DNA of 64,000 nt from Kaistella sp. 97-N-M2 (GCF_021513235.1 NZ_CP090976.1:1798001-1862000), one strand, 5' to 3'. Positions 32,331-41,277 are shown, counted from the stretch's first letter. Numbers and translations: made by a program. Notes: generated by a model not told the origin, from the letters alone.

Positions 32331-33461
32331 TTAAAGGTTTCCCCGACGTTCCTGTTCTTTTTCCAAAGCTTCAAATAAGGCTTTGAAATTTCCGGCACCA
32401 AAACTCTGCGCGCCATGTCTTTCGATAATCTCGAAGAAAAGGGTAGGGCGGTCTTCTACGGGTTTGGTGAAAATTTGAAGCAGATAACCTTCCTCATCGC
32501 AATCAATTAAAATTCCGAGGTCCGAAAGTATTTTAAGATCTTCGTTGATGGTTCCCACTCTTTCCGGAACCATTTCATAGTAAGAATTTGGCGGTGCCGG
32601 TAAAAATTCAATTCCTCTGGCTTTTAATTCCGTAACTGTTTTCACAATATCTTTTGTTGCCACCGCGATGTGCTGAACACCTTCTCCTTCGTAAAAATCC
32701 AGATATTCTTCTACTTGAGATTTGCGTTTTCCTTCCGCCGGTTCGTTGATGGGGAATTTAGCAAAACCGTTTCCGTTGCTCATCACTTTCGACATTAGCG
32801 CGGAATATTCCGTGTTGATCTGCTTATCATCGAAACTTAAGATATTCACAAATCCCATTACGTCCTCATACCATTTCACCACTGGAACCATTCTGTCCCA
32901 ATCTACATTTCCAACACAATGGTCTACATATAAAAGTCCCACGTCGGAGGGATTGTAGGCACTTTCCCATTTCTGGAAGCCGGGCATGAATTCGCCTTTG
33001 TAATTTTTTCTTTCAATAAACATGTGCACGGTTTCGCCGTAGGTATAAATTCCAGACATGCGCACTTCGCCGTGTTCGTCCGTTAATGTTTTTGGTTCCA
33101 AATAAGGTCTTGCACCACGTTTGGTCGTTTCTTCAAAAGCCGAATAAGCATCGTCAACCCAAAGCGCTAAAACCTTCACGCCGTCGCCATGTTTTTTCTG
33201 ATGTTCGCAAATTGGAGAATCGGAATTCAACCCCGAAGTTAAAACCAACCGGATTTTTCCCTGCTGAACGACGTAAGACGCTCTGTCGCGCACACCGGTT
33301 TCGGGTCCCGCATACGCAACGGACTGAAATCCGAAGGCGGTTTTATAGAAATGCGCTGCCTGCTTGGCGTTTCCTACGTAAAATTCGATATAATCTGTTC
33401 CGTTAATGGGGAGAAAGTTCTCTGCCTGGGCTATTTTTTCGGCGAAAGTAAGTGTTGACAT
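32331..33461 (-). CDS. hppD: 4-hydroxyphenylpyruvate dioxygenase
   Basis: A 376-aa non-heme iron enzyme that converts 4-hydroxyphenylpyruvate to homogentisate. Two VOC halves are visible. The iron ligands are the His in YVDHCVGNV, the His in GVQHIAVATKDIV and the Glu in LFFEIIERHG, the expected 2-His-1-carboxylate set. Active-site C-terminal landmarks include PPNSYYEMVPER and FKALFEALEKEQERRG. The neighbours fahA and hmgA supply the following steps. Confidence 0.97.
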   Translation of the reverse strand: MSTLTFAEKIAQAENFLPINGTDYIEFYVGNAKQAAHFYKTAFGFQSVAYAGPETGVRDRASYVVQQGKIRLVLTSGLNSDSPICEHQKKHGDGVKVLALWVDDAYSAFEETTKRGARPYLEPKTLTDEHGEVRMSGIYTYGETVHMFIERKNYKGEFMPGFQKWESAYNPSDVGLLYVDHCVGNVDWDRMVPVVKWYEDVMGFVNILSFDDKQINTEYSALMSKVMSNGNGFAKFPINEPAEGKRKSQVEEYLDFYEGEGVQHIAVATKDIVKTVTELKARGIEFLPAPPNSYYEMVPERVGTINEDLKILSDLGILIDCDEEGYLLQIFTKPVEDRPTLFFEIIERHGAQSFGAGNFKALFEALEKEQERRGNL

Positions 33462-33583
33462 TTTCTTTTATTTTAGATATGCCAATTTACGAAAATTTTT
33501 AGGTTTAAGGAAAATCTACCGCGTCCATCTTCTTTACGGATTTATTTTGAATGCAGGCACGTTCGTATTTTTTAGAAAGAAAA

Positions 33584-33607
33584 AAATCCCGAAAAATTCC
33601 GGGATTG
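33584..33607 (-). terminator. Rho-independent terminator after the CoA-transferase gene
   Basis: Minus strand AATCCCG-GAATTTTT-CGGGATT followed by a T-run (plus-strand A-run at 33579-33586), 8 bp after the stop codon. Confidence 0.75.
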
Positions 33608-33614
33608 GTGTTGA

Positions 33615-34892
33615 TTAAAGGCATTTAAACCTTTCAAAAGTCGCTTTTTCCAACATTTCGCGATCGTCGGGATGCGAGATTTCGATAAGAGCTTTGGCGC
33701 GTTGTTTTAAACTTTTGCCGTAAAGATAAGCCGTACCAAATTCCGTTACCACCCAATGAATGTGGCCTCTCGTTGTAACCACGCCGGCGCCTTGCTTGAG
33801 GTAAGGGACAATTCTCGGGACGCCTTTTTTGGTTCGGGAAGAAATGGCGATGATGGGTTTTCCACCTTCAGAAAGTGCCGCGCCGCGCATAAAATCCATC
33901 TGTCCGCCGATTCCGCTGAACTGGAAAGTGCCGATGGAATCTGCGCAAACCTGTCCCGTCAAATCAATCTCGATGGCAGAATTGATGGCGACCATTTTCT
34001 TGTTTTTCATGATGTTGATGGGATAATTCACGTGTTCCACATCCATAAAAGAAAAGGAAGGATTATCGTGAATGTAATCGTATAATTTCCGGGTGCCAAA
34101 GGCAAAACTCGTGATGGTTTTGTTCAGATGCGTGCCTTTGAATTTATTATTGACAATATCTTTCGCCACGAGATCGACAATTCCGTCGCTGATCATTTCT
34201 GTATGAACACCAAGATCTTTGTGATTGTGCAGGCATTTTAAAACCGCATCCGGAATCGTGCCGATACCCATTTGCAAAGTGCTGCGGTCATCGATGAGTT
34301 CGGCTACGTTTTGCCCGATTCTCATTTCTTCTTCGCCCACTTTTGCGCCGTAATCGATGGTCAGCAATTCTTCTTCATGCCACACCATTTTATCGATTTT
34401 GGTATGATGAATCATGCCGTCGCCGTGCGTTCTCGGGAGCCGTGGATTAACCTGTGCGATCACAATTTTTGCCGTATCCACGGCACTTCTGGCCACGTCG
34501 ACAGAAGTTCCGAGTGTGCAGTAACCCTGCTGATCCGGCGGACTTACGGTGACCATCGCCACATCGATGGGTAAAATTCCGTTTTTAAAGAGGAGCGGAA
34601 TTTCACTGAGGAAAACCGGCACGAAATCGCCGCGCTCCGAATTAACCGCTGCGCGCACGGGCGTTGAAACGAAGAGCGAATTGATGTAAAAACTGTCTTT
34701 ATACTGCGGTTTTGCAATTTCCACATTTCCCTGCTGCGTGATGGAAACAAATTCCACATTGCGAAGCCGGGAGGACTGTCGCGCTAGTTCGTCGATGAAA
34801 AAATTCGGTGTGCAGGCGCTGCCGTGGGAAAAAATTCTGTCGCCGCTTTTGATCAGAGAAACTGCTTCTTCGGCACTTACGTATTGGCTCAT
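33615..34892 (-). CDS. Acetyl-CoA hydrolase/transferase family protein
   Basis: A 425-aa class I CoA-transferase of the Cat1/4-hydroxybutyrate CoA-transferase group. Landmarks: GDRIFSHGSACTPNFFIDEL, VNPRLPRTHGDGMIHHTKID, LQMGIGTIPDAVLKCL, and FSGIGGQMDFMRGAALSEGG near the catalytic region. It moves CoA between acyl groups (acetate, succinate, acetoacetate, butyrate are usual). Placed between hmgA and hppD, it may handle acetoacetate from tyrosine, but acetate/succinate exchange is equally possible. It has its own terminator at 33584-33607. Confidence 0.9.
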   Translation of the reverse strand: MSQYVSAEEAVSLIKSGDRIFSHGSACTPNFFIDELARQSSRLRNVEFVSITQQGNVEIAKPQYKDSFYINSLFVSTPVRAAVNSERGDFVPVFLSEIPLLFKNGILPIDVAMVTVSPPDQQGYCTLGTSVDVARSAVDTAKIVIAQVNPRLPRTHGDGMIHHTKIDKMVWHEEELLTIDYGAKVGEEEMRIGQNVAELIDDRSTLQMGIGTIPDAVLKCLHNHKDLGVHTEMISDGIVDLVAKDIVNNKFKGTHLNKTITSFAFGTRKLYDYIHDNPSFSFMDVEHVNYPINIMKNKKMVAINSAIEIDLTGQVCADSIGTFQFSGIGGQMDFMRGAALSEGGKPIIAISSRTKKGVPRIVPYLKQGAGVVTTRGHIHWVVTEFGTAYLYGKSLKQRAKALIEISHPDDREMLEKATFERFKCL

Positions 34893-35107
34893 TCGTTATT
34901 TTTTTTAAAGTTTAAATTGATCCGTTTTCCTGTATCAAATTTACCTATTCCGCTTCGGATTCTTCCTGAGCAAAATCAGTTTATGGGAAATTTTTCAACG
35001 GTCGTCGTGTCTTTTCTAAGTTTTAACTTTTTTGATGTAAATTATTTTTAAACATCAAAAGAAAAAGCCAACCCGAAAGTCAGCTTCTTTATTGGTGTTT
35101 TTAAAAT

Positions 35108-36295
35108 TTATTCTTGCAGCCGGTCTTTCAAACTGTGATCTTCACCTTCCAGCCAGGAAGTTTTGTAGGTGGGATCTTCAATTTTAAGGGCTTCTTCCGT
35201 CAGTTTAAAAGGTCGGAAAGGATCGATCATCACTGCAAATTCTTCCGTAGATTTTTTGCCAATGCTTCTTTCCATTGCTCCCGGATGTGGTCCGTGAACA
35301 ATTCCACCCGGATGCAGCGTAAAGTCCATCAGATCGATATGGTTTCTGCTCATAAAATCTCCTTCGGTATAGAATAAAACCTCGTCAGAATCGATGTTGG
35401 AATGATTGTACGGCGCCGGGATGGAAAGCGGGTGATAATCGTACATTCTCGCCACGAAGGAACAAACAACAAAGTTATGGGCTTCAAAAGTCTGATGAAC
35501 AGGCGGTGGTTGATGAATTCTTCCCGTAATGGGCTCGAAATTTTTAATGTTAAATTTAAAAGGATAAAAATAACCATCCCATCCGACAACATCAAACGGG
35601 TGCGTGGCGTAAATGAAATCCCAGATCTGGTTTTCTTTTTTTACTTTGATGAGGAAATCGCCCTTTTCATCGATGGGTTCCACGTAAGTTGGCGCAATAA
35701 TATCGCGTTCGCAAAAGGGTGAATGTTCCAAGAGCTGGCCGAACTCATTGCGGTAACGTTTTGGCGTATAGATTGGCGAATGACTTTCCACAATTAGAAA
35801 GACATTGTTTTCCGTGTTAAATTCCATCTGATAAATGGTTCCGCGCGGAACGATTAGATAGTCGCCCACGGAAAATTCGATATTTCCGACAAATGTTTTC
35901 ATGGTTCCGCTTCCTTCATGTACGAAAAGAAGTTCGTCGCACTCCGCGTTTTTGTAGAAGTAATCTGTGGATTTTCGGGGCTTTGCAAGACCCATTTTCA
36001 AATCGTTGTTTAACATGAGGATCTTTCGGCTGTCCAGAAAATCGTCTTCCGCGGTCACGTTCATGCCTTTAAACATGCGCGGCGTTACGTTTTTCTCTAC
36101 GGCAATCTTCGGCGTAACATCTTTCGGTTCGCTGATGGATTTGATTTGCGTAGGGCGGTGGATATGGTAAAGCAAGGAGGAAATTCCGTGAAATCCTTCG
36201 GTCCCGAAAAGCTGCTCATAATAGAAATTATCTTCTTCGGATTTGAAAACGGTATGTCGTTTCGGCGGAATTTTTCCGGAGTGATGATATCTCAT
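35108..36295 (-). CDS. hmgA: Homogentisate 1,2-dioxygenase
   Basis: A 395-aa cupin-fold iron enzyme that opens homogentisate to maleylacetoacetate. Landmarks: MRYHHSGKIPPKRHTVF at the start, GSGTMKTFVGNIEFSVGDYLIVPRG-like cupin strands, DVVGWDGYFYPFKFNIKNFE, and the metal-site end LHPGGIVHGPHPGAMERS. Start ATG 36295. With hppD and fahA it makes the core of tyrosine breakdown; maleylacetoacetate isomerase is not in the window. Confidence 0.95.
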   Translation of the reverse strand: MRYHHSGKIPPKRHTVFKSEEDNFYYEQLFGTEGFHGISSLLYHIHRPTQIKSISEPKDVTPKIAVEKNVTPRMFKGMNVTAEDDFLDSRKILMLNNDLKMGLAKPRKSTDYFYKNAECDELLFVHEGSGTMKTFVGNIEFSVGDYLIVPRGTIYQMEFNTENNVFLIVESHSPIYTPKRYRNEFGQLLEHSPFCERDIIAPTYVEPIDEKGDFLIKVKKENQIWDFIYATHPFDVVGWDGYFYPFKFNIKNFEPITGRIHQPPPVHQTFEAHNFVVCSFVARMYDYHPLSIPAPYNHSNIDSDEVLFYTEGDFMSRNHIDLMDFTLHPGGIVHGPHPGAMERSIGKKSTEEFAVMIDPFRPFKLTEEALKIEDPTYKTSWLEGEDHSLKDRLQE

Positions 36296-36394
36296 TTTTT
36301 ACTACTTTTTGATGTTATGTAAAATTAATGAAATTTTCAGACTTTCGGAAAATGATTTTTAAGGTGAAAGTTCTGCGGAAATTTTTAAGAAAAA

Positions 36395-36943
36395 TCAGGC
36401 AAAACTCATTACCGGTTCGTAGAATTCTTCTTCCATGATGCCAAATTGCTGGCAAAGTAATTTAATGCCGTCCAAATTGCGAATAAGATCTTCGTTACCG
36501 GACGTAAGCGGAATAGAGCCCATTTCTGTAGAGAGCGTGATTTGGGTGTTGTCTTTTTGAAAATTGGAAAGCGCAAACGGTAGTTTTCGGAAAAAGTTCG
36601 TAGAACTTTCTACCACGTTGTCAAATTTTTCGGAGTAGATCAGAACGCCGCCCGGAGTTATGTTCTGAAGAAGCCCGTCAGCGGTTTGCAGGTCGATTTC
36701 ATCCGAAACCAGAACGATATTGGGTTTAAAAGCTGCTGCTTCTTCAAGCCTGGAAGTTTCAAAAACAACAAAATCATGGTCTTCTCTTTTAGAAAAGCCG
36801 TTGTTTGAAAAAAAATCGAAGTCTTTGTGATAAAATTCTAAAACCTGCACCGTTAACTGCGAAACCGCCGGTTGCGATGTATAAATCAGGACGCGGGTTT
36901 TATTTTGAGAGTAGGTCAGGAGATCAGCAGGGAAAGTCGTCAT
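36395..36943 (-). CDS. Hypothetical protein, NAD(P)- or Mur-like N-terminal fold possible
   Basis: A 182-aa cytoplasmic protein. The first half (MTTFPADLLTYSQNKTRVLIY, HDFVVFETSRLEEAAAFKPN, VLVSDEIDLQTADGLLQNI) alternates beta strands and helices like a Rossmann or Mur-type domain. It has no glycine-rich nucleotide loop, so cofactor binding is unlikely to be standard. The end (GIMEEEFYEPVMSFA) is acidic. I know no function. It starts 9 bp after the lipoprotein gene on the same strand and is likely co-transcribed with it and the acyltransferase gene. Confidence 0.65.
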   Translation of the reverse strand: MTTFPADLLTYSQNKTRVLIYTSQPAVSQLTVQVLEFYHKDFDFFSNNGFSKREDHDFVVFETSRLEEAAAFKPNIVLVSDEIDLQTADGLLQNITPGGVLIYSEKFDNVVESSTNFFRKLPFALSNFQKDNTQITLSTEMGSIPLTSGNEDLIRNLDGIKLLCQQFGIMEEEFYEPVMSFA

Positions 36944-36952
36944 TCAACAAAA

Positions 36953-37399
36953 TTATTTTTTGGTGGTTTCCGTTTTAACTTTAGCGTTAATAATCTGCCG
37001 AAAACTTGCGACAACTGCTTCCCAACGCGGTTTATCCTTTTCCATAATAAAAGAAGCATCGCTTTTGCTGCCGGAATTTTCGCCTGTTTTCACATTGACT
37101 GATGTCGCAACATTATCGTACACTTTTTTGTAGTCTTCCTGAATCGTGCGAAAATTATTTTGCGCAATTACGGTTTCTAAATTCTGCACTTCGTCATTTG
37201 AAAGCTTAAAATCTTTTTTAATATTTTTTCCCTGTCCTTCAAAAGAGTAATGCGCTGTATTGCCTTTGATTAAAAGATTTTCGTAGATAGGCGCAAATCC
37301 GCCACTTCGCGAGTAGCTGTAATCGAAATCCGAATATTTGTTTTGCGTTTTACAACCCGTTAAAATCACTAATAAAAATACAAAAAGGATATTTCTCAT
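36953..37399 (-). CDS. Hypothetical lipoprotein (paralogue type of 52965-53423)
   Basis: A 148-aa lipoprotein: MRNILFVFLLVILTGCKTQN with the lipobox LTGC. The mature part is beta-rich: SRSGGFAPIYENLLIKGNTA, SNDEVQNLETVIAQNNFRTI, YDNVATSVNVKTGE. The arrangement (YxGGMRG/SGGFAP start, ETVIAQNNF-type helix, D-x-A strand) parallels the lipoprotein at 52965-53423, so the two are probable distant paralogues. It lies between the acyltransferase and the 36395 hypothetical, tightly spaced. Function unknown. Confidence 0.75.
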   Translation of the reverse strand: MRNILFVFLLVILTGCKTQNKYSDFDYSYSRSGGFAPIYENLLIKGNTAHYSFEGQGKNIKKDFKLSNDEVQNLETVIAQNNFRTIQEDYKKVYDNVATSVNVKTGENSGSKSDASFIMEKDKPRWEAVVASFRQIINAKVKTETTKK

Positions 37400-37416
37400 G
37401 AATCGGTTTTATCTGG

Positions 37417-38214
37417 TTAATGCTCTGTTTCTGTTTTTTGTGCTTTTAATTCTTTATCGTAGTCGTGCAGAATATTAAATTCTTCGGTTTGTTCGATGGC
37501 GACCATTATTTTGTGCATGATGGTGTGGGAATCATCTTTATCATAATCGATATCGATCGGTTTTTTAAATTCCATCGTCGGTTTTACACCGGTTACTTTC
37601 ACCCGAAGGCCTTTTTTATCAAACGCTCTTCTAAAGCCGTTTATTTTGATGGGGATTACGATCGGCCGCTGGTTCTTAACCAATTTCGCCGTTCCTTTTC
37701 TGCCTTGTGCAAATGCCGATGTTGTGCCTTGCGGAAAAGTAATAACCCAGCCATTGTCCAGGGCTTTCATAATATTTTCAACTTCGGTAAGATCTACCAT
37801 TCGATTTACATTTTCGCCTTCAGCGCGCCAGGTTCTTTTTACGGTTACGGCGCCCGCAAGTTTGAAAATTTTGGGCATAAAACCTTTATTCATGGTTTCT
37901 TCCGCAGCCACATAGTAAAAATCGACTTTTGGATTGAGTAAGTAAATCGGATTTTTGATGGAATTGAGGTAACCGTTGTTGACGGCACAAAAGGCGTGAT
38001 ACATGGCAGCAACATCGGCGAAATACGTCTGGTGATTCGACACGAACAGGACGTTGGAATCGGGCAGATCGACCAGGTTTTCGGTTCCCGTGATTTTCAA
38101 TTTATTAAAACCGTTAAATCGTCTGTAGGAAACCATTCCCAAAGCAAAAATAATCAGTCTTTTCAGGAAATAGAGATTACCGAAAGCGTCGGTGAATATA
38201 TTTTTCTTCGCCAT
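37417..38214 (-). CDS. 1-acyl-sn-glycerol-3-phosphate acyltransferase family protein
   Basis: A 265-aa PlsC-type acyltransferase. The catalytic H(x4)D motif is in FVSNHQTYFADV, and the glycerol-phosphate-binding motif is FPQGTTSAFAQGRKG (an EGT-like block with Q in place of E). Its N-terminal hydrophobic segment (LIIFALGMVSY) would sit it on the inner membrane, where such enzymes acylate lysophosphatidate. An aminolipid or ornithine-lipid acyltransferase is also possible in Bacteroidetes. It lies 17 bp upstream of the lipoprotein gene. Confidence 0.85.
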   Translation of the reverse strand: MAKKNIFTDAFGNLYFLKRLIIFALGMVSYRRFNGFNKLKITGTENLVDLPDSNVLFVSNHQTYFADVAAMYHAFCAVNNGYLNSIKNPIYLLNPKVDFYYVAAEETMNKGFMPKIFKLAGAVTVKRTWRAEGENVNRMVDLTEVENIMKALDNGWVITFPQGTTSAFAQGRKGTAKLVKNQRPIVIPIKINGFRRAFDKKGLRVKVTGVKPTMEFKKPIDIDYDKDDSHTIMHKIMVAIEQTEEFNILHDYDKELKAQKTETEH

Positions 38215-38239
38215 TATCTAATTAACATAATCCGCGAAT

Positions 38240-38868
38240 TTACAAATTTTTCAGCAAGTGGCTAAATTCACTTAAGATCATCGACGTTGCGCCCCAAATG
38301 ATGTAATTATTGAAGTTGATCACGGGAACTTCCACGCCGCGCGACGTTGGCAGAACCCTCATTTCGGGCTTTTCCGACAGACTCAAAAGAGCAGTCACAG
38401 GAAATTCGATGAGTTCTACGGCTTCGGTTTTTTGAAGAAAAAATTCAGGGTTCTTTTTGGTGTACGAAACAAATGCCCGCACGTAAAAGTTGCTTGGCGG
38501 AATATAAATAGGCGACATTTCGCGGATAATCCGGTTGTAATGCATTTCGATGCCCATTTCTTCCCAAGTTTCTCTTTTAGCTGTTTGCTCGAAATTTTCG
38601 TCGGAATCTTCTTTTTTCCGCCCGGAAGAGAAATCTGGCCGCTATGTCGGTCGCGCTCGTTTGCCGTTCGCACCATCAGCGGAAAATACCATTCGTTATT
38701 TTTTAAGTAAAGCAGAATATCTACCGCGGCAAACTTCGGGTTTTTAGCTAAAATTTGGTCGTACGTGAAAATTGGTCTGTATGGTGGCGAATAAATTTGG
38801 TGGGCATTTTCGCCTTCCAGCCTGGCATTTTGTATTTTTTTGAGTAAATCTCTTCCGAAAACTTCCAT
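38240..38868 (-). pseudogene. Nudix CoA pyrophosphatase, frameshifted inside the Nudix box
   Basis: The 5' frame (ATG 38868, MEVFGRDLLKKIQNARLEGE) carries HSGQISLPGGKKK and then leaves the family. The other frame, ending at 38240, carries the continuation EDSDENFEQTAKRETWEEMG, which is the rest of the GX5EX7REUXEEXGU Nudix box. Changing the six A's of GGAAAAAAG to seven joins both parts into one about 209-aa YeaB/NUDT7-type enzyme that hydrolyses CoA or oxidised CoA. Either a real loss-of-function indel or a base-calling error in a homopolymer; the rest of the gene looks healthy. It lies 25 bp before the acyltransferase gene. Confidence 0.85.
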
Positions 38869-38940
38869 ACTTCAAATTTAAAGAAAGCAATTGCCAATCT
38901 GTTTTAAAGAAAGGTTAAAATTTGCAGCGCGCCGCAAAAA

Positions 38941-38969
38941 AAACTGCGGTAAATAATGTACCGCAGTTT
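38941..38969 (-). terminator. Rho-independent terminator after the Rne/Rng gene
   Basis: AAACTGCGGT-ACATTATTT-ACCGCAGTTT on the minus strand followed by a T-run (plus-strand A-run 38937-38943), 24 bp after the stop codon. Confidence 0.85.
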
Positions 38970-38992
38970 CTAATTTTGTTCAGAGTTTCTTC

Positions 38993-40552
38993 TTAGTTGG
39001 AATAACTCATCAATTCCGTTTTGTCGGCATTAATCAGTTTGTATTCCAGATATTTAAAAGAATCCCGTGGAATAATGGTAACCCATTTTTTGTATTTTAA
39101 AAACCATTTTACCTGAATGCTGAGGAAACCTTTGGTTAAGTAAGCCTCAACGAAAGGATGAACATGCAGAAATATCTTGCCTTTTTCGGTTTGAATAATA
39201 TTTCGGATCACTTCTTCCATTCGTTCCACCACAACAATTGGGGCGAGAATTTCGCCGTCGATATTGGGGTTTTCTTCTTTGGTTTCTATTTGATTTTCTG
39301 GTCGCGTTCGTTGTCGCGTTAGCTGGATGAGCCCAAATTTGCTCGGGGGTAAAATTTTGTGGCGCGCTTTGTCACGTTCCATCTCGGATTTCAGGTGTTC
39401 GAAAAGATCTCTGCGATGTTCAGCGTTCGTCATGTCGATAAAATCTACAACGATAATTCCGCCCATATCCCGCAGTCGCAACTGGCGGGCAATTTCGGTG
39501 GCGGCCATTTTATTGACGTTTAAGGCATGTTCGTTTTTCGCTGCGTTTCCGGAGGAAATATTGTTACCGGAATTAACGTCGATGACGTGGAGCGCTTCTG
39601 TATGCTCGATCACAAGATAGGCACCTTTGGAACTTGGAATGTTAACGTGCTTGCCGAAACTTTGTTTCAGCTGCTTTTCTACGTTATAATATTCCATTAA
39701 AGGAATGGGTTTATCGTAAAACTGCACAATGTTTTTTCTTTCCGGCGCAATGACTTCAATGTAGTTTCGCATTTCGTCAACCATCTGCTCATCATCGCAA
39801 ATAATGGAAACGAAATCTGCATTAAAATTGTCGCGCAAAATAGAGGAGGCTTTATCCTGTTCACTGAGAACTTTACTCGGAACTTTATTTTTCTGAAGGT
39901 TTTTGAAGGTGTTCTCCCACTTCTGAATGAGTTGATTCATATCGTTGTGGAGTTCAGCAACTTTTTTCCCTTCGGCCACGGTTCGAATGATTACGCCAAA
40001 ACCTTCCGGTTTGATGCTTTCGATCAACGTTCGTAAACGCTCTCTTTCTTCCGCATTGGCGATCTTTTTGGAGATCGAAACGCTTCTGTCGAAAGGGATC
40101 AGAACGAGAAACCGACCCGTCAAGGAAATCTGGGTAGAAATTCGTGGGCCTTTTGTGGAGATGGGTTCTTTTGTAATTTGAAGAATAACGCTGTCGTCCT
40201 TGGAGAGCACTCTTTCGATATTTCCGTTTTTATCGATTTCTTTTTGAACTTCAAAGTTTTTCAACGAAGAATTTTGCTGTTTTTTAGAGATCGTGTCCTG
40301 CAGAAATTTTTTGTACGTGAGTAATTGCGGTCCCAGATCCTGGTAATGCAGAAATGCATCTTTTTCGTACCCAATGCTAACAAAAGCAGCATTAAGATTG
40401 GGAGCCAGTTTTTTAACCTTACCGATAAATAGATCACCTACCACAAAGTCGCTCTTATCCTCCTGTTCGTGGAGTTCGAAAAGGCGGCCGTCTTCGAGCA
40501 GGGCAATTTTAGATTGCGCATCTTCATGTGATATTATCAGTTCTTTCTTCAT
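38993..40552 (-). CDS. rng: Ribonuclease E/G family protein
   Basis: A 519-aa endoribonuclease. An N-terminal S1 domain (about residues 38-125; GDLFIGKVKKLAPNLNAAFV, with a family-typical insertion) precedes the RNase E/G catalytic domain. The two metal-binding aspartates are in EALHVIDVNSGNN and GGIIVVDFIDMTN. The CPxC zinc-link motif of E. coli RNase E is absent (sequence runs RTRPENQIETKEENPN there), as I know from Bacteroidetes homologues. It matures rRNA and turns over mRNA. The 29-aa basic protein and HU genes lie directly upstream on the same strand. Confidence 0.94.
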   Translation of the reverse strand: MKKELIISHEDAQSKIALLEDGRLFELHEQEDKSDFVVGDLFIGKVKKLAPNLNAAFVSIGYEKDAFLHYQDLGPQLLTYKKFLQDTISKKQQNSSLKNFEVQKEIDKNGNIERVLSKDDSVILQITKEPISTKGPRISTQISLTGRFLVLIPFDRSVSISKKIANAEERERLRTLIESIKPEGFGVIIRTVAEGKKVAELHNDMNQLIQKWENTFKNLQKNKVPSKVLSEQDKASSILRDNFNADFVSIICDDEQMVDEMRNYIEVIAPERKNIVQFYDKPIPLMEYYNVEKQLKQSFGKHVNIPSSKGAYLVIEHTEALHVIDVNSGNNISSGNAAKNEHALNVNKMAATEIARQLRLRDMGGIIVVDFIDMTNAEHRRDLFEHLKSEMERDKARHKILPPSKFGLIQLTRQRTRPENQIETKEENPNIDGEILAPIVVVERMEEVIRNIIQTEKGKIFLHVHPFVEAYLTKGFLSIQVKWFLKYKKWVTIIPRDSFKYLEYKLINADKTELMSYSN

Positions 40553-40795
40553 TTGTAATAGTACGGAATTAAAAAATTTAGGGATTAAGGGATTTAGAAT
40601 TCGATTCCAAAACTCAATTTTAAAATTTTAATTATTTCTGGATTTTAAGTGTTTTTACCGCGAAAAGGGGCGAAATTTACGGCTCTTAGTCCGTATGCCA
40701 CTTCTAAATCTGAGGTAAAACAAAAATATAGTCGGTGAAATTTTATACTATATAAAAACACCAACTATATTGTTATATTGTAAATCGCGAATAGA

Positions 40796-40885
40796 TTATT
40801 TTTTCTTGTGTCTGTTCGCTCTTCTTCTTTTCTTTCTTTTGTGGGTCGCTACCTTGTGTCTCTTTCTTTTCTTTCCGCTTGGCAT
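40796..40885 (-). CDS. 29-residue highly basic protein, probable ribosomal or nucleic-acid-binding
   Basis: ATG 40885 to TAA at 40796-40798 gives MPSGKKRKRHKVATHKRKKR and RRANRHKKK, where about two thirds of residues are K, R or H. Very short basic proteins of this form (MPSGKKRKRHK...) are conserved across Bacteroidetes in my recollection. They resemble small ribosomal accessory proteins (bTHX- or bL38-like). It sits between HU and the Rne/Rng gene on the same strand, the gap to HU being 44 bp. The low complexity means homology cannot be judged well by eye, but such composition would hardly arise by chance in a full-frame ORF. Confidence 0.75.
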   Translation of the reverse strand: MPSGKKRKRHKVATHKRKKRRRANRHKKK

Positions 40886-40929
40886 AATTTAAATTTTTTT
40901 GTTTGTAACTTATATTCTTTGTTTGTTAA

Positions 40930-41220
40930 TTATTTTACTGAAACTTTAGTTTTTACTTTTTCAACGAAGGTTTTCGAGGGCTTAAAAGCAGGGATATTGT
41001 GTGCCGGGATTTCGATCGCGGTGTTCTTAGAAATGTTTCTGCCCGTCTTGGCAGCTCTGGTTTTGATGATAAATGAACCGAATCCTCTTAAGTAAACATT
41101 CTCTCCGCTATACATTGATGTTCTGATTTCCTGCATGAATGCTTCCACAACCTTCTGAGTTTCATTCTTTTCAGTTCCCAATTTATTTGAGATGGTATTT
41201 ACCAATTCTGCCTTTGTCAT
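40930..41220 (-). CDS. hup: HU family DNA-binding protein
   Basis: A 96-aa nucleoid protein. It starts MTKAELVNTISNKLGTEKNE, has the arm region GFGSFIIKTRAAKTGRNISKNTAIEIPAHNIPAFKPSKTF and ends VKVSVK-like. It binds and bends DNA as a dimer and helps replication and transcription. Its promoter (CAAATATA at 41250-41257 on plus, i.e. TATATTTG on minus) overlaps that of the divergent mutY gene. It is followed by the 29-aa basic protein and Rne/Rng gene. Confidence 0.95.
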   Translation of the reverse strand: MTKAELVNTISNKLGTEKNETQKVVEAFMQEIRTSMYSGENVYLRGFGSFIIKTRAAKTGRNISKNTAIEIPAHNIPAFKPSKTFVEKVKTKVSVK

Positions 41221-41241
41221 TTCCTTTATTTATTTATATTT

Positions 41242-41277
41242 TTGGTGTGCAAATATAATAACTATTTTTGAAAACAA
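41242..41277. promoter_or_regulatory. Overlapping divergent promoters of mutY (plus) and HU (minus)
   Basis: Plus: TTG (41242-41244) and TATTTTTG (41263-41270), spacer 18 bp, a close match to the Bacteroidetes consensus. Minus: TATATTTG (plus 41250-41257) with TTG (plus CAA at 41275-41277), spacer 17 bp. The two overlap, so both genes probably compete for polymerase. Confidence 0.55.
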
